From NCBI GenBank assembly GCA_951812925.1, contig OX638370.1, positions 24,481,964-24,545,963 of the forward strand: a stretch of 64,000 nt of DNA, read 5' to 3'. Shown here piece after piece: positions 1 through 10,120 of this stretch. A program made the translations under genes and the position numbers. Positions within the stretch are counted from its first letter, which is position 1. Every line of letters starts with the position of its first letter. The DNA is from Calliopum simillimum. Taxonomy: Eukaryota; Arthropoda; Insecta; Diptera; Lauxaniidae. Under the pieces are notes generated by a model. That model was given only the letters and a program-made list of their open reading frames with translations, had not been told where the DNA came from and made no database searches.

Positions 1-2425
1 ATTATGCAAGCGTCGTCAAGTCAATATTAACCTATTTTGGACCGTTGTTCAATATAATTTTAAAGTCGTTGTAGTGACAATCGGTCAATTGTTTTGAAAT
101 AAGCCAAAAATTAATTATTATCATAATAGCATATTTATCATGGAACTTAAATCCTTTAGCTTTGCAGCTGAAGGTTTTAAATACTTTGTGACCCTCTCGT
201 TGATGTAAAGGAATCATTTGTGATTCTTTATTGATACTTTCAGTTGATCAATGTTGATACATCTGTGATTCTTTTAGGAGTGTATGAGAGTTATCTACGA
301 TTATTTCTATTGCTCATTGGTGGTGATGTTTCGCAATTCTTCTTGGTAATTTTGATTGCTTTGTGGTATCAACGATGATTCTTCTGTGATTCACTTCCTA
401 GCTAAAAGGAATCTCTCATGATAATTTATTGTTGATTTTGGTAGTTTGAAGAAATCATCTGCTTATCTTTATTGAAATTTTTCGCTGCTTGTTCGCAGCA
501 ATTGTAGTCCTTCTGTAACTTACTCCACGACTCTTTCTTTAAACTATTGGTTGCTTGTTGGCATTTACGGTGATTTTTTCATGATTGCATTGGCATGTTT
601 GTTGGCATCAATGATGATTCATCTGTAAAGCCTTTGTCAGCACGAAGAAATCATCCGTGACTCTTTTTTGATATACTTGATAGTATCCATGATAGACTTT
701 CTATGATTCCCTTGAAAGCTTGATAGCGTGAAAGAATCACCAGTCACTCTTTCGTGATATGGTTATTTTTTTCTTTTTTTGAATCAATATTGATACTTTT
801 GTGATTCAACAATTGGCGCAGAGAGTCGTCATGTTATTCTGTTTTGATACTTATGATAACTTAACGGTATTAATGTAAATTTTTCTGCAACTTATTTGGT
901 GATTCTTCTGCAATTGCCTTAGCAAGGTGAAGGAGTCATTTGCATATCTTTTTTAACATGTACTGTTGGATGCTTTTTAGCATCAATGGTGATTCTTACG
1001 TGAAATCTTTGGCAGAATAAAGGACTAATCTGTGACTCTTTTTGATACTTTTGTGATTGGTAGGGTGAAAGAGCCATTTGCGAAACTCACTTTATATATA
1101 CTTTTGATTGTTTTTTAACATCAGTACTGATTTATCTGTAAAATCATTGCCAGCGCGATAAAATTATCTGTAAATCTTATTTAATACCTACTTGATGGAA
1201 TCAATGTAAGTCTTTATTTGATTTCCTTGACAGCGTAAAAGAATTACCAGTGAATCTTCCTCGATTCCTTTAGTTTTTATTTTTTTGATTCAATAATGAT
1301 TCTTCTGTGATGCAACGGTTGGCTTAAAGGAGCTGTCATGTTATTCTGTTTGGATACTCTTGGTAACTTAACGACATTAATGGTACTTGTTCTGTGACTC
1401 ATTTGGTAGCGTCAAGGAATCATCTGCGACTTTTCCTAAACATTTTGAGTTGCAAATTGGTATCAACGGTGCTTCTACATTGTGATTGCTTTGGCAAAGT
1501 GAAGGAATCAACTGCGAATCTTTCTTGATATATACATTTTGTTGCTGTTTCAATGGTGATTCTTTTGTCAAATCTTTGGCAGCGCAAAGGAATCATTTAT
1601 GACTATTTTGATACTTGATAGAATCAATGGAAGTCTTTCTTTGATTCACATGAAAGCGTAAAAGAATCACTAATGACTCTTTCTCAATGCTTTTAGTTTT
1701 TAGTTTTTTGATTCAATGAAGATTCGTCTGTGATTCAACGGTTGGCGTTGAAAAGTCGTTCCGTTATTCAGTTTTGGTTATTTTTGGTTACTTAAGGGCA
1801 TTATCGGTAGATGTTCTGTAACTCATTTGGTAGCATGTAAGAATTACTTGCAACTTTTCCTTGATAGTTTTAGTTGCATGTTGGTATTCAAAGGTGATTC
1901 TTCTCATTGCCTTGGCAAAGTGGAGGAATCAACTGCGAATTTTTCTTGATATGTACTTTTTTTTGCTTTTTGATTCCTCCAAAAAAATATTTGGCACAGT
2001 AAATGAATAATCTGTGACTCTTTTTGATACTTGATGGAATCACTAAAAGTCTTTCTTCGATTTCCTTGACAACTCGATAGAGTAAAAGAATCACCAGTGA
2101 CTCTTTCTTGAAACCTTTAGTTTTGAGTTTATTGATTCAATGATGATTCTTCTGTGATTCAACGGTTGGCTTAGAGGAGTCGTACCGTTATTCTGATTTG
2201 ATAATTTGATAATCATCTGCGACTTTCCATTGATACTTTTGGTTGTTTGTGTTGGCATCAGTGGCAATTCTTCTATTGAATCTGCGGTTGCGTAAAACAA
2301 TCGTTAATGAACTTTTGTTGAAACTTTTTATTGCTAAGTTGATTCACTATGATTCATTTGTTAGCAGAAAGGAATCTTCATGTGATTCTTTTTCGAAACT
2401 TTTGGTTGCTTGATCGAATCAGTGG
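1..2425. repeat. degenerate minisatellite with ~424-bp higher-order repeat
   Basis: The whole stretch is built from short variants of phrases such as GGAATCATCTGTGACTC, TTGATACTTTTGGTTGCTTG and GTGATTCTTCTGTGATTC. A landmark, GATTCAACGGTTGGC followed by GAGTCGT and TTATTCTG, recurs near 803, 1309, 1732 and 2156. This gives spacings of about 506, 423 and 424 bases, so short subrepeats are nested in a longer unit. The first 800 bases are more diverged. No open frame longer than chance lies here. The small minus-strand frames around 1377-2300 fall on the repeats and look spurious. Confidence 0.8.
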
Positions 2426-3412
2426 TAATTGTGCTGATTATAGAGTTAAGATTTATATGGTTTTGGCTCAGTTTGTTCTATTTAGGGATTTAAAGGCTAA
2501 AATGGGTTAAGTAACAATAGCAGCATCTCATTTATTTGCATAATTTTAATTAAAAGTGTCAATGTCGACAAAAGTGCACAAACTCGCATACCTACTGCTG
2601 TGGCAAAAGTAATAACTCAGCTATTGGCATTTTGAAAGGGGCCTGAGGACAGTAAAAACAACCGATGTGTTTTCTTTTCCCATCCTGTAGCTCAGCTAAT
2701 GATGCATTCAACACGCGCTCTACAAAAAAAAAAAAAAAAAAAAAAAACAAAAGAAGAAAGTAAGAAAAAAGTAAAAAAATCAAATCAAGATGTAGCCAGG
2801 ACACCTGTGCGATCCTTGTAAATTATTGGAAGTTAAGTAATTTTTGTGAATAAGGGTAAAAACAAAAAATGTGGTGATTTTATTGGTGGTGTTTCATTGC
2901 ACGCGTGGCATGTGCTCTTGGTGTCAAGGCTAAAATTGACATGGGGGTTGTCTTTTGAAAGCCCAAACTAAGCTATTTCTTAATAAGTTAATTTATGTTG
3001 TTCATAGCAGAGATAAAAAAAAGTTTATTTTGCGAATATGTGAGCAGGAAGCTTAAGGCATAATATTGACTAGTGCTCAAAAGTAAAAAGTATCTACTGC
3101 ATTTATGCTATATTTAAAAGCTTTATTGCTCTTTCCTTTCTTTCACCAGAGTTCATATTTTACAAAATGTCTGATTGAAATTATTCGACCATAAAGTATG
3201 CAACAGAAATTTTTGCACATTTATGTTTATTGATAACAACAAAAGTTTGCCATCATCCGCTTTTATCAAAAAAACAAACTTTGTGGGGAATTTCCATGAA
3301 AAAATCAAGATAATATTTCAATTTTTATAACATTTGGCTTAAGTTTTTTGAGTAAAAAAATGAACCCAAAGAGTTTTATATTGCTTTTTTGGACATATTG
3401 AAACAATTAAAA
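2426..3412. other. intergenic, AT-rich, no gene seen
   Basis: I see no coding or RNA gene. There is a pure run of 24 A at 2724-2747 and other short A/T tracts. Confidence 0.6.
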
Positions 3413-3982
3413 TTTTGCTTATATGGAAGGTGCCACGCCCTCTTGTCTGATTTCACCCAGTTTTTGTGGAGAGCTTGCATTTATAGTTCTTAGTAGCTGA
3501 GTGAAATTTAGTCGATTACCTCAAAAAATGCTTTCAGTATAGCGGTTTGAAGCTTTTGCTTATATGGGAGGTTCCACTCCCTCTTGTCCGAATTAGCCTA
3601 GTTTCATTTTACATAGAGCTTGCGCTTACAATTCGTAGAATTTATATGTACTTCGGTTGCATTGTTGTGAAAAATACTTCTAAAGGTGTATTTTGAAAAT
3701 ATTTTTTGCATGGGCGGTAGGCGTGTCCGTTGACCGATTTTACACATTTTCCACTCCCCGAGCTAACTTTGACGACGGAGGCAGTGTATTAAATTTTATT
3801 GAATTTGGTATCTTCCTCAGTTTTCCCAGAAAATGTATTTCCAGACAGACGAACATGGCTATATCGACTCAGGAGGTGACGCTGATCAAGAATATATATA
3901 CTTTTCTATATCTGCCACGCCTCCTTCTCTGTGTTACAAACTGAAGGACAAAGTGAATATACCCAGGGTGTAGCGTATAAAA
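3413..3982 (-). mobile_element. DINE-1/mini-me-like element, copy A, 3'-truncated
   Basis: The copy contains two ~141-bp units, each starting CTTATATGGRAGGTKCCAC (3419 and 3560). They are followed by the ATGGGCGGTAGGCGTGTCCG block (~3708) and the conserved core that includes GGCTATATCGACTCAGGAGG (~3857). It closes with ACCCAGGGTGTAGCGTATAA. The same blocks in the same order occur in the copies at 13466-14300 and 37281-37927. The end that carries CTAGT in those copies is missing here, so this copy is truncated. The core between a TA-rich tract and a GTCY-type microsatellite is what is known for dipteran mini-me/INE-1 (Helentron-related) elements; the assignment to that family is by similarity recalled from memory. 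Confidence 0.6.
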
Positions 3983-4107
3983 CTTAAAAAAAGGTATGTT
4001 AATAGTACCTTTTTCTTACTAAAATGGCCGCCAAAGTCAAAAAAATGGGAAAAAGAATATAAAATTTCAACTCAAAAGTCCAAGAACTTTCCAAAGTCTT
4101 TTTTACC

Positions 4108-4356
4108 ATATGAGGATTGATTTTTCAATAGGGCTTATAGCCAAAACTAGGCAGAAGTAATGTCACACACATTATTTGCATAATAATCGGTTGTTTTTTA
4201 AACTAAATGCCATTAATTCCAGATTATTGGTTAAACATTTTGTGCAAAAAGAACCCAATTTGATTAATTTATAACAAAGTATCGGGCAATTAATACTATG
4301 ACATTACTTTTGCCTCGTTTTGGTTATAAGCCCTTTTGAAAAATCACTCCTTATAT
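4108..4356. repeat. imperfect inverted repeat, ~58-bp arms
   Basis: The left arm (4108-4165, containing GGGCTTATAGCCAAAACTAG) pairs with the right arm (4299-4356, containing CTCGTTTTGGTTATAAGCCC). About 133 bases separate the arms. This is a MITE-like hairpin lying directly beside the mariner. I cannot see a clear target duplication. Confidence 0.6.
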
Positions 4357-4376
4357 GAACCAATTCCACTACTTAT

Positions 4377-5637
4377 TACAGGGTCCGGCACTCGAAGTGT
4401 AACCAATTCAAAAGGCCATAAATTTAGTTTGGAATATTACTTTTATTTATTACAAAGTACAAAATGTGTGAAAATAATACAAAATTTAGAATCAAATCAT
4501 TTTTGCTCGATATGACTACTTTTTGTCTTGACTATGGCCTTGAGACGGTCCAAAACGAATCGCAAACTCCCGAATGTGACTTGCCAGTATTTTGGCCCAC
4601 TCGCGGACAATGGCTGTCTTCAGTGCCTCAAGACTGGTGTATCTTTTAGTTCGGAGCTTGTTCTCCAAAATGGCCTAGAGAAAATAATCCACTGGATTCT
4701 CGTCTGGTGAATTCGAGAGCCATTGTCTGGTCGTAATGATATTCGGTACGTTGATATTCAGCCATTCTTGGTTCACTCTAGCTTTGTGAGACGGTGCCGA
4801 GTCCTGTTGAAACGTCCATGGTCTGCCACCAAAATGTTTGTCTGCCCACGGCTTCCAAGCAGCCTCCAGAATACTTTCCCGATAATATTTCGAATTTACC
4901 TTGATGCCAGGCTCAATGAAAACGATTGGAGAGCGCCCAATGGCGATTACAGCGGCCCAAACCATTACCTGCGGCAGGTGCTGCCTTCTGGTGGCCAATC
5001 GATGACTCAAATTCTTGTAAGAATGGTCGGTCAAGTAAACTTTATCGTTTTGAGAGTTCATGAATTGCTCAATTGGAAAAATTTTCTCGTCAGAAAACAC
5101 AATGTTCGGAAATTCATCGCTTTCAGCCAAGCGAAGCAACTCCTTCGCTCTCTGAAGTTTAACTTATTGCTGCTTCGATATGAGATCATACGCTTTTTGG
5201 ATCTTGTAAGGCGTGACCTTAAGCTCCTTTTTCAGTATGCGTCGGATGCTACGGTCGGATATTTTCAGTTCTTTTGCCGTTTGATTGGCACTTCATCAGG
5301 GATTTTGCTCAAGTCGCTTTTCCACTTTTTGAACCATCTCACGTGACGTTGCAGTCTTTTGATGACCACCTCCATGACGTTTTGCGATGCTACCAGTATT
5401 ACTGTAACGAGTTATAATGCGGTAAACAAAAACTTTATTCACATTAAGGTGTTTCAGCTCACCAACAATCGCTGGTTGTGATTTTTTAGCTAAATATAAA
5501 GCAATCACACTATTACGTTTGAAATCCATCCTCCCCGATCACTTTTTTGCATCCACTTTTGGCAAAAAGCTTTTATTTGCTTGTAAACAACACTCCAAAC
5601 TATCGCTAAGCAAATTTTTAGACGCTTACACTCTGTA
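4377..5637 (-). mobile_element. mariner-type transposon (DD37D), inactivated
   Basis: This is a ~1.26-kb Tc1/mariner element, recognised from its transposase remnant (4516-5529). The left edge is TACAGGGTCCGGCACTCG at 4377, and the right edge reads ACTCTGTA up to 5637. Each edge begins with TACAG read inward, consistent with insertion at TA, and both share AGTGTAA internally. The right terminus seems to lack about 13 bases present on the left, so the outer limits are less certain than the coding part. Confidence 0.65.
4516..5529 (-). pseudogene. mariner transposase pseudogene, DD37D, four internal stops
   Basis: A 337-codon frame runs from ATG at 5529-5527 to TAG at 4518-4516, a normal length for a mariner transposase. 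Four in-frame stops break it: two adjacent TGA (5298-5293), TAA (5166-5164) and TAG (4677-4675). There is no frameshift. The N-terminal third holds the helix-turn-helix DNA-binding region, with a basic RHGGGH linker near residue 52. The catalytic acids are D147 (FSDEKIF), D243 (QQDSAPSH) and D281 (NPVDYF). There are 37 residues between the last two, which is the DD37D (maT-like) signature rather than the DD34D of classical mariner. The normal enzyme cuts and pastes DNA at TA. This copy can no longer make it. The antisense frame at 4723-5346 is a shadow. Confidence 0.85.
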
Positions 5638-6425
5638 GGTACATATATCGTACTACATTCTTTCGAACCGGTGACTCATGGATCTGCTTCGACAATGGTC
5701 AAGAAAAAAGGCCAATGGAGATCAACCGCAATAGCGCCAATTTGCAATGGCAACACTATGCTATAGTAAATGAGAAAACTTTTCGATTGCTTTTCGATAA
5801 CATTCTGCCACACCTACTCCACGAATGTGAAAAAAAAAAAAAACAAAAAAACACCAATTGATTTTCAAAACTATTGGCATAACAACAGGAAAAAAAAAAT
5901 CCGCAACAACCAAACTGCAATTGTTGCTGCAACAATAAACTCCAACAAATAACTGACTGACATTGTGTTGTTGTTACTTTTATTAGTACGATTGTTGTTG
6001 TTGTTGTTGCTGTTGTAATATACACTTTGATCCGTATTTTTCACATTTGCCACAGAGTTGCAGACAAATTTTGCTGCTGCAAAAAACACTTCAATACTAC
6101 TGCTCTGTTGGTCGAAAAGCGGCAGCAATAGCAACAAAAAAAATCTACAGACAAAAATCTATAAAAGTCAAGAAATCAGCCCCGGCAGCAACACCGACCG
6201 ATACAACAAAATATATGATACAATAACTTGACCACAAACATGAACCAACAAAATATAAATTTTGTTTGTTTTGTGGATTTTTGGGTTTTTCTTTATTTGG
6301 GACCAGCCATTTTGTTTCTTTTGATTTTTGTATTTTTAGTCATTTTATAAATATTTTAGCAATAGTTTTTCCCCACTATGTAAGTGTGTACCTTTGTCGA
6401 TAAGGTAGGTACATATGTACATAGT
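5638..6425. other. intergenic with a GTT/AAC microsatellite
   Basis: No gene is supported. A (GTT)n-like tract lies at about 5993-6015, with several AAC/GTT-rich fragments around it. The small frames on both strands are low-complexity reading of these tracts. Confidence 0.6.
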
Positions 6426-7441
6426 TTAACACATTGACTGCCAGACCAAATTTTGTACTGTTTCCCAGGGTGCCAAAATTTTTTTTTTCTATTTTCATGT
6501 TTTATATGAAATAACGGTCATTGTTAGGTGTTGAGTTGCGTTTCTACAACTTTTGGAAGTGCTAGAAAAGATTTAGTCCTGGCTATTGAATATCATAGCC
6601 ACGGCATCCTATGTAAAGATAGACGTCTATCTGTTTGCCAAGTGCCGTAGCTATTATTTTCAATAGCCAGGAAGAAGAAAGAAGTGTTATAAAGTTAGCA
6701 GTACTGTATATAAATATATATGGGACGTTTCACGTCAACCGGCCACCTCCGTCGCGAGAATTTGTGCAGACGGAAAATAAAGTTTTGGATCCCAAAATTT
6801 TCGTTTTTTTCAGAGCTTTTGAAAGCCCAGTAGCGCTTTTAAAAATTTCAATATGAAAACGTTGTAAAACGCGCCGAAAGGGGTCGTAAAATAATTTTTT
6901 TTTTTAATATTTTGGCGTAAATTGCATCACCCGGGGGTTTTGGGGGTCGCTGATCACGAATCTGAAGCCAAAATTTGAGAATTCTTAAATCCAAGATGGC
7001 GAATGCACACATTGTGGGAAAATCATAATTTTGAGCTAGTCGAAAAAATAAAGCTAGAGTTTTTCAAATTCGTCCAAACTTACACATATAGCTCGGAAAT
7101 ACTTATTAAGGTATCATGCCTGCATAGTTTGAGAAGCCTACCGTTATTTTTTTGACTTTTAGCTATTAGAATTTTCCCACACTGAAATAGTTTTTATTAT
7201 TTCTCAAAATAAATGGCTATAAAATCTAAACAAACCAAAAACTCCTCAAACCAAGTTCACTTAGCACTAAGAGTGGTAATAAGCTTTTCGTTTTGTATTG
7301 AATTTTGTTTCTAGAGGCTGTGCATTTTTCATGACGAGGCAAAATAACAAAAAACTACTGGCTATGGAAATCCATAGCCACAAGCCTGAATGAAACTGTA
7401 CTGGCTATTGAAATCAATAGCCATGGCAGCCAATGTGTTAA
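6426..7441. mobile_element. TTAA-flanked non-autonomous element (piggyBac-like), ~1.0 kb
   Basis: Both ends are TTAA (6426-6429 and 7438-7441). The inverted termini are CACATTGACTGCCA (6430-6443) and TGGCAGCCAATGTG (7424-7437), matching at 13 of 14 positions. TTAA duplication is the hallmark of the piggyBac superfamily. The interior has no transposase. It carries four copies of a ~20-bp palindrome of the form GGCTATTGAAATCAATAGCC, near 6573, 6650, 7362 and 7402. The first two form a 28-bp inverted repeat around the perfect palindrome AGATAGACGTCTATCT (6618-6633). Kolobok elements also use TTAA, so the superfamily is inferred. Confidence 0.6.
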
Positions 7442-7878
7442 GAGATGTGTTGCTGGCTATGCGCATCTTTCATTCAAAGGCAACTACATTTTGGTAGCAT
7501 TTGTTCATGATGGAAGATGTAAAAGGGGTATAAATGTATGTATGTATGTGTAAATTTATTTTAACCATAGATTTTCCAAAATATCTTCTGCCTTGTGTTT
7601 GTGGTTTTTCAGCTTTATTTTTGTTAGTTTTTGCAATGGGGTTCTTAGCAACAAATTTTTGGCAATTAAAAATTCAGCAGAATAATTTTGTGTGAATTCA
7701 CGTTGGACTCTTAAACTGCTGTTTCAAATAAATGGCCAAAAGTATGCTCTTTCGGTCTTTTTAAATGGCCATCAGTGGTTTTTTGTCAGGCTACGGAACA
7801 CTGTGATCTATTACACTGTGCATCTCAAAAATCTGAATTTAATCTCAATAAAATTTTTAAGACTAGTCCAGACCAGAG
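7442..7878. other. intergenic with a TATG microsatellite
   Basis: A short (TATG)n run lies at about 7534-7549. Nothing else is recognisable. Confidence 0.5.
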
Positions 7879-8252
7879 TTGCTGATTCCGAATCTGGCAA
7901 CAGTTTTTTTCTATCACGTATGGGATCCGAGTTATTCTTGATTTAAAGTGCAGAAAATGATATTTTCAGATTTATGACGTATATCCTGGAAATAGTGGAT
8001 TTCACTTTTGTGGGCGAAATTCAATAGGCCTGGTCTTTGTCTTTAAACTATTACTTTAAGTTTTCCAATTGAATCATTACTTTTCGATATCATCCATCAC
8101 CATCGAAGTAAAAGTATACTTATTTAATATAGTCCTCTACAGGGATTTGCAATACCTTAACTTCAATGGATGATATCCCGAAAACTAATGATCCAGTTGG
8201 AAAAGTTAAAAATATGGTTTAAAGAAGAATATCAGAGCTACGCAGCCAAATT

Positions 8253-8755
8253 TTAGTTTAATTTTAAAACCAAAAAGTATTTATATAGACTAATGCCAAA
8301 TAAAAGTTTTCATTTTAAACTAATTTGGAATAAATTTCATACTTTTTTGGAAAAAATTTTAATTTTTTTTGGTATAAAAGCGGGATTTAATCTTAAAACC
8401 AAAAACTATTTATAAAGAACAATGCCAGATAAAAGTATTCATTTTAAATTTTTTTAGAATAAATTTCATACTTTTTTGGAATAAATTTTAAACTTTTTTG
8501 GAATAAAAGCGGGATTTAATTTTAAAACCAAAAAGTATTTATATAGAACAATGCCAAATAAAAGTATTCATTTTAAACTATTTTGGAATAAATTTCGTAC
8601 TTTTTTGGAATAAATTTTAAACTTTTTTGGAATAAAAGCAGGATTTAATTTTAAAACCAAAAAGTATTTATGTAGAACAATGCCAAAAATAGTATTAATT
8701 GTAAATAATTTCGGAATAAATTTCATATTTTTTTGGAATAAAATCGGGATATGAT
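8253..8755. repeat. 129-130-bp tandem repeat, almost four units
   Basis: The landmark GGGATTTAATTTTAAAACC-type start recurs at about 8253, 8382, 8511 and 8641. Each unit contains CAATGCCAAATAAAAGTATT and AATAAATTTCATACTTTTTT. Single units occur elsewhere, inverted at 37928-38075 and direct at 53556-53702, so the repeat is also dispersed. Confidence 0.8.
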
Positions 8756-8764
8756 ACCAAAAAA

Positions 8765-9306
8765 GGTTACCGGACATAATCCCAACGGACATAATCCCCA
8801 TTTCGTAAATGGGGATTATGTCCGAAAATTTTTCGGTCATAATCCCCATTTTGGCCATGGGGGTTATGTCCGCAAATTTTTCGGACATAATCCCAATGGG
8901 GGTTATGTCCGAAAAATTTAATTAAGATTGAAGAAAATTTTTGCAATAATCCATTTAAAAAATTTATATAGTGTTGGATGTTATGGACTGATCCGCGGCC
9001 GAAGGCCGCCGCGAAGCCGGTGTTGGATTTTTGGGAGTTTTAAATCCTGAGCTGCGGCCGCAGGCCGCCCACTTACCCCTACTCTTATGAAAAATTACTG
9101 TGGCTAGCAAACTAGGTGTTGGATATATTAAAGACTGATTCGCGGCCGTTATGGGGACTATGTCCGTTTTTTCCTGGGGATTATGTCCGAAACACTTGCG
9201 GACATAATCCCCATTGAAAAAATGGGGATTATGTCCGAATTACTTGCGGACATAATCCCCATATCGTGAATGGGGATTATGTCCGTGGGGATTATGTCAC
9301 GGCACC
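8765..9306. mobile_element. 542-bp TIR element with 9-bp target duplication and many inverted 14-mers
   Basis: ACCAAAAAA occurs at 8756-8764 and again at 9307-9315, immediately outside the element. The ends are GGTTACCGGACATAATCCC and, read inward from the right, GGTGCCGTGACATAATCCC. Inside are about 14 copies of GGGGATTATGTCCG in both orientations. A GC-rich middle (8992-9070) has palindromes such as GCGGCCGAAGGCCGC. The related repeat at 53670-53702 keeps the uninterrupted sequence, so the insertion is well defined. A 9-bp duplication fits Mutator- or Merlin-like elements. I cannot choose between them, and no transposase is present. Confidence 0.75.
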
Positions 9307-9517
9307 ACCAAAAAAAGTTTGGAATCAAAAGAAAGAAAAATTATCTATAATTTTTTAGTGTGTATTCAATGCTGCTGACAAAACTGAACAAAACTATGTA
9401 CTTCCTAGATGTACGCCATATGTCTAAAAATATTGCTTTCTCCACATTAAATCAAGGATAACTCGGATCTCAAATGTGATAGGAAGAAACGGTTGCAAGA
9501 TTCGGAAGTGATAAAGT

Positions 9518-10120
9518 AATAGTTTTTTTTTAATTGAGTGCAATTGATTGATTCGCACAGTGGTCTGGAATGTGATTTTAGCTGGTTAATGACCAGTGGT
9601 CATTAGTTTTTACCGGTAATTTTTAATAAAAAAATATCAACTTTATGTTTTGGAAGTCAGTCACCAATACCGAATCTGTAAACGATTTGTTAAAAATCAA
9701 AATGGCGGATTCAAAATAGCGGATAATTTTCACAAAGAATAAAGTTTTTGAGATGGATCAACTTAGTTGAAAACAAAATGGCAGATACAAAATGATGGAA
9801 AATTATCTTAAAAACAAACACAACAAAATTGTGGTTAGGTGGGCTTTTAAAGCGCTGATTCCGAATTTGGGATCAGTTTTTTATTAACAAAATGGTAAAC
9901 CCAAAATGGCAGACAATTTTCTTAAAGATTATATCAAGACAAAATTATGGGTTTGAGCTGGCTGAATCTAAATTTTTGATAAAATTTTTAGAAAATAAAA
10001 TGGCGGAAAGTTTTGGATTAAATGGAAAGTGCGCGTGTCCTTTACCAGATATCAAATACATATTATTGTTGAACTTGAAATATTTCAGCTCCAGACTTCA
10101 TTCTGATAAGTAATTCACTT
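9518..10120. repeat. diverged repeat with GGCGGAT-CAAAATGGCGG phrases
   Basis: The phrase 'GGCGGATNCAAAATGGCGGAHAATTTTC' in variants occurs near 9704, 9780 and 9894. It is accompanied by GCTGATTCCGAATTTGG. The same phrases form a tidier tandem array at 21395-21670. The small frame at 9892-10113 runs through this repeat and is not supported as a gene. Confidence 0.55.

Larger units (their letters stand above)
7879..9517. mobile_element. composite element with ~105-bp inverted arms
   Basis: The left arm (about 7879-7992, with GATCCGAGTTATTCTTGATT) is repeated in inverse at about 9407-9517 (AATCAAGGATAACTCGGATC). A third, direct copy of the arm lies alone near 59440-59560. The arms enclose the 129-bp tandem array (8253-8755) and a 542-bp insertion (8765-9306). 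This looks like a transposon with long terminal inverted repeats and a tandem interior. There is no coding region and I do not know its superfamily. Confidence 0.55.

Noticed and set aside
4723..5346. 207-codon plus-strand frame
   Set aside because: It is antisense to the mariner transposase, which has recognisable catalytic motifs on the other strand.
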